From positions 71,944 through 135,943 of the forward strand of contig CAYZGO010000006.1 of assembly GCA_964478075.1 (NCBI GenBank): a stretch of DNA of 64,000 nucleotides, written 5' to 3'. This document shows, one piece after another, positions 32,010-40,605 of this stretch. The notes beneath the pieces are model-generated. The model had not been told where the DNA came from. It did not search any database and saw nothing but the letters and a program-made list of their open reading frames with translations. Position 1 is the stretch's first letter; every line of letters begins with the position of its first letter. Source of the DNA: DAOUEX01 sp034430235. Its GTDB lineage: Bacteria; Chloroflexota; Anaerolineae; UBA2200. The position numbers and the translations under genes were made by a program.

Positions 32010-34724
32010 TCAGGATGGCTTGCTCGTCAACCAAGTCCATATCCACAGCCCAATCAGCGATAACAATGCGGCAGCGCTGATCCACAGGCCAATGGTGAAT
32101 GACTGGGGAGCGTAGGTGAACTCTACAACGTGTTCCCCCGCCGGCAGGTAGACCGCGCGGAACATCAGATCAGCGCGCAAGACAGGCGATTCTTGTCCAT
32201 CAACAGACGCATGCCAGCCAGGATACCAGGCATCAGTCAGCATCAGGTAGCCATCTGTGGCTGTATGCACTTTGACCATCACCTTGCGTGTGTCGTAGAC
32301 GAGCAACTCTGCCTGGTCCGCGTTTTCCGCTGCAGGCTCCCCCGCAGCGACCCTTCGGGCCACAGCCGTCGAGGGCCAGCCCTGCTCTGCCGCCAGCAGC
32401 ACCTCGACGCGCGGATCAAAAGCCGGCTCCTGCAAAATGCGCAGAGCCTCTGCGTCGTCGGGCACTGCTCGCGCGCTGCGCACGACAAAGACGCGCGGCA
32501 ACACATCGTGATTGAGGTACACAGCCACGTCTTCGCTGCGATAGGCCAGCGTGTGATCGCCCATGTCTGCCAGGTGCGAAAGCTGGCGCCGCGTACCTGC
32601 CTCATCCACCAGGGTCAACCGTTCGATACGCACATAGGCAGAGGGTACCAGCGGTAGCACTTCAACAGCCTTGACAGTCAATGGAGTCGGCAGCCGAAAG
32701 CGCACACGGTATACGCAGCCTGCATGGTTCTCGGGAGGAAAGCCTGAGCGGGCAGGCCAAGAACGGACCACAGGTGCCTGGCAGTGGCGCACGGACTCGG
32801 AGACGTCACTGCGATTGTATGCCCATTCAGCAGTGTGCCAGCCAGCGCACAGCGTGATCGTCTCTCGTTCGTCTTCTGTCCCGACCAGCCTGATTTCTGC
32901 CACTGCGTACCCGTCGGCCCAATCCACGGAATGGCTGATGTAGGATTCCACTTCGACCGTCGCCGCCCCGGTCGGCGGTATGGACACACTGCGTCCCACA
33001 GGATTCAGCGTAAAGGGGTCCTCCAGGTCGTAGAACTCGCTGGCCTCATCCACCGGCAAAACCTGCGGGATGAGGAAGTACCTCACGCCCAGCAGGTCCA
33101 ACATGCGCGGCGTCATCTGTTCCACGTAGCGAGCGTAATGCTCTGGCACGAGCGGGAAAAGGCCGTTGCTGGCGGACAGGCCGTGGATGAGCGAGAGGTT
33201 CGGATAGTAGGACTCGCGCATAACCGGTAGAACCGGCACGATCTCCTCGTGCGTTTGCAGACGGTAGACGCCCGACTGCGAGCGGAAGAAAGACAGCGAA
33301 CGAGGTGGCGCAGTGAATTCTTCGAGGGGCATGGTCTCATTATAGGTGCGGTCGTAGACAGCATTGAAGGCGATCAAGTCAACGACAACGAGTGCTAAGG
33401 CCAGGAGGGCCAGGGTCCCGTGGGAGACCTTGCTCCGCCAGGCCAGGGCCAGCCAGGCCAGAGAGAGCACCCCCAGGACAAAGGGCAACCAGCGCCACAC
33501 GACGATCAGGTCGTCCACGCTGGGCACTAACGAGGTGCCCAACAGCGCCAACAGAGCAACGGCGGCAATCACCAGCCAGTCACGCCTGCCTTCCGCCGCA
33601 CGAGTATGCCCCTGCACACGGCTCAAGAATGCATCTAGACCCAGGCCGGCCAGCATTGCCGTGGAGAAGGCGAATAGATACAGGTATCGTGCCGGAACGC
33701 GAAAGAGATTGAACACCGGCAGGCGCAGCAAGGCCATGTAAACTGGATTCCAACGACCGAGGGCGAGCAACAAGGAGACAACAGCCGTGACAGCAAAGAA
33801 CCACACATCTGTGCGCCGACGCGCAACGAACGGGGCAAGCAGCGCCAGGAGCAGCGGCAGCCAGCCCACGTAGCCTACCAGCTCTACCGACGTCTCTGGA
33901 TAGGGATTACCAAGCACAAATGGCGACAGCAGGCTGACGAGATAAAGGGGATGCAGCGAGAAAGAAGTGAAGAACTCCGGGTCGAGCCCACCAGCCCGTG
34001 TGGAAAGCTGAGTCAGTTCATAGCTGGGCAGCAGCTGAGCCGCCGCCAGGGCCACGCCCAGCAGCAGCGAGACGACAAGGAGAGCCAGCATCCCTATCCG
34101 CGGCCTGATGAGCCAGCCCAGGTACACCGCGTAGGCCACAACTGCCAGAAGCGTCAACATGGCAATCTGCGGATGGCCAGCCAGGAACTCTAGCCCCATA
34201 ACCAACGCCAGCAATGCGGCATCGCGCGCACGGCGCAGGGCAGCAACACCTGTCAGGACGCGGTCGGTAAGCAGGAGAAGCAAAGGCAACCAGGCAACCG
34301 AGGCCAGGATGCCCACGTGATTCAGATGGGCAACCAGGAATCCGCCGAGCGCGTAAACCAGCCCAGAGCAGACTGCCGCCTCACGATGCACTGTCATCCG
34401 GTGCGCAAAGGCATAGGCAGCAACGGCGGCCAAGACAAAGTGCCCCAGTATAAAGACATTGAGAGCGATGGGCGCCGGCAGAATACCGTGCAAGATGAGG
34501 TTCGGAGGATACAGTGCACCAAGTTGTCCCTCGGCCAACAGTGGATAGCCAGCGAGCACGTGCGGCGTCCACAAGGGCAAGGCAAAGCGGCTAAGCTCAC
34601 GCGCATAAGCGCTGCGCAGTGGATAATGCAACTGAAAAATGTCACCAAAGTAGAAGATTCCACCCAATGTGGCCTTCCAGAAAACGGCCAGCACCAGGCC
34701 CACCAGGAGTAAAACGGCTATCAA
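32010..34724 (-). CDS. YfhO-family large membrane protein
   Basis: 904 residues, TTG start. About 12-13 membrane helices in the first 440 residues, beginning with a GT-C-like N-terminus (FGDIFQLHYPLRSAYARELSRFALPLW). A large extracytoplasmic beta domain (about 450-860) and a final membrane helix at 875-897 (IGLWISAAALLSLIGLWIW) follow. GYLMLTDAWYPGWHASVDG near the end is a hallmark of YfhO proteins, which are implicated in glycosylation of teichoic acid or cell-surface polymers in Firmicutes. Role here inferred only as surface glycan transfer. Confidence 0.88.
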   Translation of the reverse strand: MIAVLLLVGLVLAVFWKATLGGIFYFGDIFQLHYPLRSAYARELSRFALPLWTPHVLAGYPLLAEGQLGALYPPNLILHGILPAPIALNVFILGHFVLAAVAAYAFAHRMTVHREAAVCSGLVYALGGFLVAHLNHVGILASVAWLPLLLLLTDRVLTGVAALRRARDAALLALVMGLEFLAGHPQIAMLTLLAVVAYAVYLGWLIRPRIGMLALLVVSLLLGVALAAAQLLPSYELTQLSTRAGGLDPEFFTSFSLHPLYLVSLLSPFVLGNPYPETSVELVGYVGWLPLLLALLAPFVARRRTDVWFFAVTAVVSLLLALGRWNPVYMALLRLPVFNLFRVPARYLYLFAFSTAMLAGLGLDAFLSRVQGHTRAAEGRRDWLVIAAVALLALLGTSLVPSVDDLIVVWRWLPFVLGVLSLAWLALAWRSKVSHGTLALLALALVVVDLIAFNAVYDRTYNETMPLEEFTAPPRSLSFFRSQSGVYRLQTHEEIVPVLPVMRESYYPNLSLIHGLSASNGLFPLVPEHYARYVEQMTPRMLDLLGVRYFLIPQVLPVDEASEFYDLEDPFTLNPVGRSVSIPPTGAATVEVESYISHSVDWADGYAVAEIRLVGTEDERETITLCAGWHTAEWAYNRSDVSESVRHCQAPVVRSWPARSGFPPENHAGCVYRVRFRLPTPLTVKAVEVLPLVPSAYVRIERLTLVDEAGTRRQLSHLADMGDHTLAYRSEDVAVYLNHDVLPRVFVVRSARAVPDDAEALRILQEPAFDPRVEVLLAAEQGWPSTAVARRVAAGEPAAENADQAELLVYDTRKVMVKVHTATDGYLMLTDAWYPGWHASVDGQESPVLRADLMFRAVYLPAGEHVVEFTYAPQSFTIGLWISAAALLSLIGLWIWTWLTSKPS

Positions 34725-35147
34725 GTCCTTGCGATGAGATACGATGCTCTATATCCTCCTTGGGCAATCTCAGCGACGCCCCTGCCTGCTAGGACATCCT
34801 CCAGTCCGAGCAAGGTTTCCTCATTGCTCAAAGCAGACGATAGTCCGCGCTCTGGCGGCAGATTGTCATGCGCTGAGAGCGTAGGGCCCACGCTGCCTTT
34901 GTCTTCCACGCCTCTTGCGGCGTGGCGCAAGCGGTGCGGTACCTCTGGTCTTTACGCCAGAGGCGCCGTCTACGCCTTGTCGCGTCGCGTAGCATGCCCC
35001 AGGGGGGCGACCTCTGGTCTTTACGCCAGAGGCGCCGTCTACGCCTTGTCGCGTAGAGACAAGGTAAACGGGAGACAAGGTAAATGCGAGACAATCTAGA
35101 CGGCAAGTGCGGAAGAACCTGACAGGCATTTTGCACCGAAAACCAGC
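34725..35147. other. Intergenic repeat region
   Basis: Two 45-bp direct repeats (34941-34985 and 35010-35054), each containing the hairpin CCTCTGG...CCAGAGG, then AGACAAGGTAAA motifs, and one copy of the 27-bp repeat also found at 22712. No gene supported. Confidence 0.75.
34824..34850. repeat. 27-bp dispersed repeat (pair with 22712-22738)
   Basis: Same 27-bp core as 22712-22738 with one mismatch; it lies in the gene-free stretch upstream of the YfhO gene. Confidence 0.7.
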
Positions 35148-36089
35148 CTAACCGTCCAACGCGAGGAAGCTCTTGATCCGCGCGAGAACGGACTCAAAGA
35201 TCGAAGCTGAGGCATCAAACCAGACGATAGCCGAATCGTCCTCAGGAAACCAGTTTGCCTGTTGACGCACAAAGCGACGCGTGTGGCGCTTGATCAGCGC
35301 CACGGCCTCCTCAAGCGACACTTCACCACGCAGGTACATACCAATCTGGCGATAACCAAGGCCCGACATGGCAGGCAAATGGTAGCCATAACCCCTCTCG
35401 ACCAGGGAGCTTACCTCTTCGACCAGCCCGGCGGCCAACATGCGCTCCACCCGTTCGTCTATGCGCCGATAGAGCAGATGGCGCGGCATGGTCAGACCGA
35501 TGCGCAAAATGCGGTATGGCGGCGCTGACCTGTGTTGCAGACTGGAGATCGGCTTCCCCATCAGGTAGCAGACTTCCAGAGCACGCACGACCCGCCGCAC
35601 GTTGCGCGCATCAATGCGCTCAGCAGCCACGGGATCCAGCTCCCGCAGGCGGCGGTGCAATGCCTCGTACCCCTTGGCTGCGGCCTCGGCGTAGAGTTGC
35701 TCACGCAAATGCTGGTCTGGCTCCACGCGCGGGATGCTGAGCCCTTCCAGCACAGCCTTTACGTACAGCCCGGTCCCACCCACGAGCAGCGGGATGCGCT
35801 CCTGGCGCTGGATATCGTCTATGGCAGAGTAGGCCAGCTCCTGATACTGCGCCAGGGTAAACGGCTGATCGGGTTCGACGACGTCCAGCAGGTGATGCTT
35901 GACACGCTGGCGCTCCTGCGCAGTAGGCTTGGCCGTGCCAATGTCCATGTAGCGATAGACTTGGCGGGAATCGGCAGAAACGACCTCCACCGGCAGTTCA
36001 TCGGCCAGGCGCACAGCCAGGGCGGTCTTGCCCACGGCCGTCGGGCCCACGATGGCGACGAGGGGGCCGGCGCTCGCAACAGGCGTCAT
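35148..36089 (-). CDS. miaA: tRNA dimethylallyltransferase
   Basis: 313 residues, usual length. P-loop GPTAVGKTALA (15-25), then DSRQVYRYMDIGTAKPT and LLVGGTGLYVKAVLEGL, are MiaA signatures; LGYRQIGMYL is the C-terminal conserved block. Transfers a dimethylallyl group to A37 of tRNAs reading UNN codons. Overlaps yraN by 4 nt (ATGA). Confidence 0.96.
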   Translation of the reverse strand: MTPVASAGPLVAIVGPTAVGKTALAVRLADELPVEVVSADSRQVYRYMDIGTAKPTAQERQRVKHHLLDVVEPDQPFTLAQYQELAYSAIDDIQRQERIPLLVGGTGLYVKAVLEGLSIPRVEPDQHLREQLYAEAAAKGYEALHRRLRELDPVAAERIDARNVRRVVRALEVCYLMGKPISSLQHRSAPPYRILRIGLTMPRHLLYRRIDERVERMLAAGLVEEVSSLVERGYGYHLPAMSGLGYRQIGMYLRGEVSLEEAVALIKRHTRRFVRQQANWFPEDDSAIVWFDASASIFESVLARIKSFLALDG

Positions 36090-36460
36090 CCTGTCTCCGT
36101 GACTGCGTTGCGGATGAGTTCGATGCGGCGCAGCACTCCACGCGGCGTAAACTCCACGGCCACCACGTCAATGCCCCAGTCCACGTCGGCGTAGCCCTTC
36201 TCCTGCAGGTAATTGCGGGCTACAGTCGCCAGCCGCACCTGTTTCTGGTGCGTGACGGATTCTTCCGGCGTGCCAAAGGCTGTGCCCCGCCGCGCGCGCA
36301 CCTCAACGAAGGCCAGGCGCTCCCGGTCGCGAGCGATTATGTCCACCTCACCGCTTTGGCAGCGATAATTGCGCTCCAGGACGACGTACCCAAGCCCCTG
36401 TAGATGGCGCACAGCTAGCTCTTCGCCCAGTTGTCCGAGAGCACGCCTTGCGTCAGGCAT
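36086..36460 (-). CDS. YraN/UPF0102-family nuclease-like protein
   Basis: ATG 36460 (MPDARRALGQLGEELAVRHL) behind GGGAAGG is the natural start; the open frame extends 27 codons further but crosses the promoter. 124 residues. Endonuclease-like core GEVDIIARD...LAFVEVRAR (D and ExR in place of ExK). Function unsettled; often near genes for tRNA modification or DNA processing. First gene of a two-gene operon with miaA. Confidence 0.9.
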   Translation of the reverse strand: MPDARRALGQLGEELAVRHLQGLGYVVLERNYRCQSGEVDIIARDRERLAFVEVRARRGTAFGTPEESVTHQKQVRLATVARNYLQEKGYADVDWGIDVVAVEFTPRGVLRRIELIRNAVTETG

Positions 36461-36512
36461 CGCTTCCCGCCTTCCCTGCCAGGCCACTATCCAGCAAACC
36501 AACGCTAATTGT

Positions 36513-36541
36513 ATCATACGAGCGCGATATGCACAAGTCAA
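36513..36541 (-). promoter_or_regulatory. Promoter of yraN-miaA
   Basis: TTGACT (36536-36541), 17-bp spacer, TATGAT (36513-36518) on the minus strand. Confidence 0.7.
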
Positions 36542-36573
36542 GAATCAGAAACCTACCAGAGACTGCAGATTGG

Positions 36574-36651
36574 TACACGAATTGCACGAATTTCCACGAA
36601 GAATGATAAAAGGATTCGTGGAATTCGGTTTCGTTCGTGTTATTCGTGTAC
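36574..36651. repeat. Inverted repeat with CACGAAT motifs
   Basis: TACACGAATTGCACGAAT on the left and TTCGTG...ATTCGTGTA on the right fold back on each other. Related in motif to 15766-15855. Confidence 0.65.
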
Positions 36652-36681
36652 AGGCGCTTCCACCGCCCAAGCTGGGCACAT

Positions 36682-36710
36682 TTGACAAAGCCAACGTTTA
36701 CAGATAGAAT
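36682..36710 (+). promoter_or_regulatory. Promoter of tRNA-Glu
   Basis: Perfect TTGACA (36682-36687), 17-bp spacer, TAGAAT (36705-36710), 14 bp before the tRNA. Might also read into the riboswitch region, since no separate promoter is obvious there. Confidence 0.8.
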
Positions 36711-36724
36711 GCTGAGCGTAGCGC

Positions 36725-36798
36725 GGCGCATTCGTCTAGTGGACTAGGACACCTCCCTCTCAAGGAGGAGATCGGGGGTTCAAATCCCCCATGCGCTA
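36725..36798 (+). tRNA. tRNA-Glu (CTC)
   Basis: Acceptor GGCGCAT pairs with ATGCGCT (first pair G-U). Anticodon stem CCTCC/GGAGG with loop CTCTCAA, anticodon CTC. T-loop TTCAAAT. No encoded CCA. Confidence 0.93.
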
Positions 36799-36859
36799 CC
36801 TCAACGCTATGCGAGAGCCGCAGTTTTGTGGCTCTTGCTGGCGCATGGACACCAGCATA

Positions 36860-36974
36860 CGAAGGGGAGTAGCTTTTAACAGTGAGGTCGTCAACACAGC
36901 ATTTATTGCTCGGCCCACTGGTTGGTAGAGAATCCCAGCACTAGACCAAGTTCTGCCAGCAAGCGAGACCTTCG
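36860..36974 (+). promoter_or_regulatory. yybP-ykoY manganese riboswitch aptamer
   Basis: Carries both conserved blocks of the family: AAGGGGAGTAGC (36862-36873) with GTCGTCAACA, and GCAAGCGAGACCTTCGG (about 36959-36975). P1 pairs CGAAGG (36860-36865) with CCTTCG (36969-36974). Lies upstream of a P-type ATPase, a classic target of this Mn2+ sensor. Confidence 0.9.
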
Positions 36975-37013
36975 GCTTCCCGGTTGCCCGCCGGTGACAG
37001 CTGGAGGTCTTTT
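36966..37013 (+). terminator. Riboswitch expression platform (alternative terminator)
   Basis: AGACCT (36966-36971) can pair with AGGTCT (37005-37010), followed by TTT, with the inner hairpin CCGG...CCGG. It uses the 3' strand of P1, so metal-stabilised P1 would prevent termination: an ON switch (inference). Confidence 0.6.
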
Positions 37014-37065
37014 GGTGCAGATTCCGTACCTACGTCACACATTGAATACCAGGAGATACGACAAC

Positions 37066-37128
37066 ATGACAAGAGAAGAATTCAAGAAACGGCTAACCAG
37101 AAAGGACAACACCTATGAACGAAGTTAG
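37066..37128 (+). CDS. 20-codon leader peptide overlapping the P-type ATPase
   Basis: ATG 37066 (MTREEFKKRLTRKDNTYERS), stop at 37128, 14 nt inside the ATPase gene. An AGGAGA ribosome binding site lies about 10 nt upstream. Very basic product; translational coupling to the ATPase is likely its role. Confidence 0.45.
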   Translation: MTREEFKKRLTRKDNTYERS

Positions 37129-39817
37129 TTGGCACTCCATTGACCTCAATGAGGCCATGAAGAGGCTGAACTCTAATACTATTGAAGGCCTGAGCGAGAA
37201 GGAGGCTCAGGAGCGACTGGAAAGGTACGGGCCGAACGTGCTGCGGGAGGAAAGGGGGCTGAAGATCCCGAGGCTGATCCTCGACCAGTTCAAGGATGCC
37301 TTTGTAATCATGCTCTTGATCGCTGCTGCCATGTCCTACGTGGTAGGAGAGACCGTCGATGCGATCATGATAGCGATCATCGTTGTTCTCAGCGCCGTGA
37401 TCGGCTTCATTCAGGAATATCGCTCGGAAAAGGCGCTACAGGCGATGAGGAGGTTGACCGCCCCCACCGCGCGGGTAATGCGAGATGGGCGAGAGCAGGT
37501 GATACCTTCCAAAGACCTTGTTCCTGGCGACGCGATATTTCTAGAGGAAGGGGATCGCGTTCCGGCCGACGCGCGTTTATTCGAAATTGTTAGTTTGAGG
37601 ATAGATGAGGCCCCCCTGACAGGTGAGTCTACGCCGGTGGAGAAATCAATGCCCGTCCTTGATGCAAAGACGCCTATCGCCGATAGAAACAACTCGGTTT
37701 TCATGGGGACTCACGTAGTCTATGGTCGAGGAAGAGCCGTGGTCACATCCACGGCCATGAACACCGAATTTGGAAAAATCGCCGGGGCAGTGCAGGCCAT
37801 AGAGGAGGAAAAAACCCCTCTCAAGTCGAAGCTGGACGTCTTCGCCAAAAAACTGGGGGTGATCATCATAGGCCTGTGCGTGGCAATATTCGTGCTTGAA
37901 ATCATCGAACACGGCGTGGGGGCTCACGCTCTGGTTGAAGGCTTCATGACGGCGATCGCGTTGGCCGTGTCAGCGGTTCCGGAGGCTTTGCCGGCCTTGG
38001 TGATTGTCACCCTCGCCATCGGTGCACGAGACCTCGCAGGACAAAACGCGCTGGTTAGAAAACTCGCATCGGCTGAAACCTTGGGCTCTACGACGGTCAT
38101 CTGCTCCGACAAAACGGGCACCCTAACAAGGGGGCAAATGACTGTGCGTAAGCTCGGCGCTAACCATCAGGTGGTCGAGGTAACAGGGGTTGGCTATGAG
38201 CCAAGGGGCGAGTTTCATTTGAAAGGCGACACCCTCAACCCTAAAGAAGACGATCACTTGGAAATGCTTTTGAGGATCGGCACTCTGTGCAACAATGCTC
38301 GTTACGATGGACAAAAGATCGCAGGAGATCCCACAGAGGGGGCACTAATCGTGGCCGCGGCCAAAGCGGGCCTGGAGAAAGACGCATTAGAAAAGCAGTA
38401 TCCTCGTGTAGACGAGATACCGTTTAGTTCCGAAAGGAAGCGCATGGCCACCATTCACACTTCGCCAGAGGGGGGAAAAGTCGCCTATGTGAAGGGAGCA
38501 CCTGAGGTGATTTTGGAATGTTGCACCCACATTTTCGAGGATGGTCGGGCCAAGAAGCTCAGTGAGAATGGAACAAGAGATATTCTGAAAGTCAATGAAG
38601 AAATGGCTGCTGGGGCTTTGCGCGTACTGGGGATGGCTTACAGGGAATTGCCTATCACCATGCAACGCTTCACCGAGGAGAATGTGGAAAAAGGCTTGAC
38701 CTTTGTGGGTCTGGAAGCCATGATCGACCCGCCGAGGGAAGGGGCCATAAAAGCCATCGCCTTGTGCGAACGAGCTGGGATAAAGAACGTGATGATCACT
38801 GGGGATCACAGACTGACAGCGCTAGCCATAGCTAGAGAATTAGGCATGATAGAGGGCAGCGGACGCAATATCGCTCTGACAGGAGCCGAGTTAGACAAGT
38901 TGAGCGATAAGGAATACGACGAAATAGTGAAAGATGTGGTAGTCTATGCCAGGGTCTCCCCAATGCACAAGCTGAAGATCGTTGAGGCTCTGAAGAGGAA
39001 AGGTGAAATCGTGGCGATGACCGGCGATGGAGTGAACGACGCGCCAGCTCTCAAGTCGGCGGACATAGGGGTAGCGATGGGCATAACCGGAACCGACGTG
39101 AGCAAGGAGGCGTCTGACATGGTGTTGGCCGATGATAACTACGCCACCCTTGTCAGAGCCGTGGAGGGAGGCCGGGCTATTTACGATAACATAAGGGAAT
39201 ACATCAGGTTTCTGATAGCCTGCAATTTCGACGAACTGCTAGTCATAGGCGGATGGACCCTTGCGGGATTTCCTGTGCCCATGCTCCCCATTCAGATTCT
39301 ATGGATAAATCTGGTGACAGATGGGCCTCCGGCGATTGCTTTAAGCGTAGACCCACCGGCTGAAGGCATCATGGAAAGGCCTCCTCGTAACCCAAGGGCG
39401 GGTATACTAGATGGAATGTTAGCCTTCGTGATCGCCTCGTTCATATTGCAGTCTCTGGGGAGTTCGATATGCTTTGCCTATGGATACTTTGTATTGGGAT
39501 CGTATGAGAAAGCCATAACCATGACCTTCCTGCAGGCGTCGCTATTCGAACTGTTCGTTATATGGAATTGTCGGTCAGAAACCCACTCGATATGGAAGAT
39601 GGGGAGAAGCGCTTTCAAAAACAGGTTCTTTGCACTAGGCACAATAGCCTGCATCGCACTGACTGTTAGCTTACCCTATATTCCAGTCATCGGACCTGCG
39701 TTCCACGTCGTCCCCTTGAGCATACGTGAGTGGGGCATTGTCCTCTTCGTAGCGAGCTGGGGCCTGCTTGTACTTCCCGAGGTCCTTATGGGAAGAAAAG
39801 TGTTTCGCTGGACATAG
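37115..39817 (+). CDS. Cation-exporting P-type ATPase (P2 type), probable Mn2+/Ca2+ efflux
   Basis: 900 residues, full length. N-terminal cation-ATPase domain (1-70), A-domain with LTGES (168-172), PEALP in the M4 helix (289-293), phosphorylation site CSDKTGTLT (330-338), nucleotide site VKGAPE, hinge MTGDGVNDAP, and a C-terminal six-helix bundle. The P2-type layout fits Ca2+ or Mn2+ pumps; the Mn2+ riboswitch just upstream argues for manganese export (inference). ATG 37115 follows AAAGGA by 8 nt. By eye the gene is more A/T-rich than its neighbours. Confidence 0.93.
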   Translation: MNEVSWHSIDLNEAMKRLNSNTIEGLSEKEAQERLERYGPNVLREERGLKIPRLILDQFKDAFVIMLLIAAAMSYVVGETVDAIMIAIIVVLSAVIGFIQEYRSEKALQAMRRLTAPTARVMRDGREQVIPSKDLVPGDAIFLEEGDRVPADARLFEIVSLRIDEAPLTGESTPVEKSMPVLDAKTPIADRNNSVFMGTHVVYGRGRAVVTSTAMNTEFGKIAGAVQAIEEEKTPLKSKLDVFAKKLGVIIIGLCVAIFVLEIIEHGVGAHALVEGFMTAIALAVSAVPEALPALVIVTLAIGARDLAGQNALVRKLASAETLGSTTVICSDKTGTLTRGQMTVRKLGANHQVVEVTGVGYEPRGEFHLKGDTLNPKEDDHLEMLLRIGTLCNNARYDGQKIAGDPTEGALIVAAAKAGLEKDALEKQYPRVDEIPFSSERKRMATIHTSPEGGKVAYVKGAPEVILECCTHIFEDGRAKKLSENGTRDILKVNEEMAAGALRVLGMAYRELPITMQRFTEENVEKGLTFVGLEAMIDPPREGAIKAIALCERAGIKNVMITGDHRLTALAIARELGMIEGSGRNIALTGAELDKLSDKEYDEIVKDVVVYARVSPMHKLKIVEALKRKGEIVAMTGDGVNDAPALKSADIGVAMGITGTDVSKEASDMVLADDNYATLVRAVEGGRAIYDNIREYIRFLIACNFDELLVIGGWTLAGFPVPMLPIQILWINLVTDGPPAIALSVDPPAEGIMERPPRNPRAGILDGMLAFVIASFILQSLGSSICFAYGYFVLGSYEKAITMTFLQASLFELFVIWNCRSETHSIWKMGRSAFKNRFFALGTIACIALTVSLPYIPVIGPAFHVVPLSIREWGIVLFVASWGLLVLPEVLMGRKVFRWT

Positions 39818-39947
39818 GCCGATTGTGGGCCAGGCGATGCAGCCGGGCGGCCGCACAAGTCACCAGACTGTTCACGACGCGCCAGGCACGACGAGCGTGA
39901 GCAGCGTAAGTTAATCAGCAACGGCAGCTTCCCCTACCAATACCAAA

Positions 39948-39979
39948 GAGCCCGTCGTACGACGGGCTCAGTTGTTTTG
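39948..39979 (+). terminator. Bidirectional-looking terminator
   Basis: Perfect palindrome GAGCCCGTCGT/ACGACGGGCTC (39948-39969) followed by AGTTGTTTT. About 130 bp after the ATPase stop. 39818-40059 otherwise shows no gene. Confidence 0.75.
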
Positions 39980-40059
39980 GGAGGTAGGGCACCAGCCCAC
40001 TTGATCACAGCGGCCCTGGAAGCGCTGCGCAGGGGTTGCGCGCTAGGGTGCAGGACTAG

Positions 40060-40088
40060 TTGACAAAACACTTATGCTCTGCTATAGT
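40060..40088 (+). promoter_or_regulatory. Strong sigma-70 promoter
   Basis: TTGACA (40060-40065), 17-bp spacer, TATAGT (40083-40088). Starts a short transcribed unit ending in the hairpin at 40195-40226. Confidence 0.75.
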
Positions 40089-40094
40089 CCAGTT

Positions 40095-40230
40095 GGCTGT
40101 ATAGAATGCAACAGCAAAAGCCTTGCGGCCGTACTCAAGGCTGAGGCAGTGGCCAAGGCGCTGGAACCGCTTTGGCGGGAAACATCCAGTCACAAAGCCC
40201 GCCCACCGTCAAGGTGTGGCGGGCTTGCGT
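40095..40230 (+). ncRNA. Candidate ~130-nt small RNA
   Basis: Bounded by the promoter above and a strong hairpin AAGCCCGCC...GGCGGGCTT (40195-40226). No good reading frame: a 12-codon frame begins MQQQKPCGR. Its 5' end (ATGCAACAGCAAAAGCC) recurs with one gap after another promoter at 41819. Could be an sRNA or the leader of a lost gene. Confidence 0.4.
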
Positions 40231-40324
40231 ATTTGCGTGGCGATTCGCCCCTGGCAGATGCGGCGTTGACCCCTGTGCGATCTATTCGCTCGCAGACGGC
40301 GCACACACTGGCTGCATTCAGTAA

Positions 40325-40594
40325 CTGCTGGGGCAGGACTCGATTCGCACGACGGAACGCTACGCCCACGTGAGCCAGGCAGAACTGAGCTGCATGCGCA
40401 GTCCCCTGGATTGGTTAGACGTGTACAGTAGAACTGAGAGCGGTCGGCAAGGAGGTGAGCAAGACCGCACGAAGACGTCGGTACAAGGTACAGAGATGTG
40501 TCTTAAGCGTGAACCAGAACGTTCACCAAATAGCGTTGCGTGCCATCATGAGGGCAGCCATTCGAACCCTAGTAGTTCGAACATAACATGGTAA
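40325..40594 (+). pseudogene. Tyrosine recombinase/integrase C-terminal remnant
   Basis: Translation LLGQDSIRTTERYAHVSQAE followed by LSCMRSPLDWLDVY matches the XerC/phage integrase C-terminus, where LLGHSSIRTTERYAHVS carries the catalytic His-x-x-Arg neighbourhood and the nucleophile Tyr of the RYAH motif. The upstream part has a stop three codons before LLG. Marks an old integrative element. Confidence 0.75.
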
Positions 40595-40605
40595 GGAGAA
40601 AGAAG

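Noticed and set aside
34920..35110. Possible CRISPR-like array
   Set aside because: Only two repeats of 45 bp with an internal hairpin and no spacer series or cas genes.
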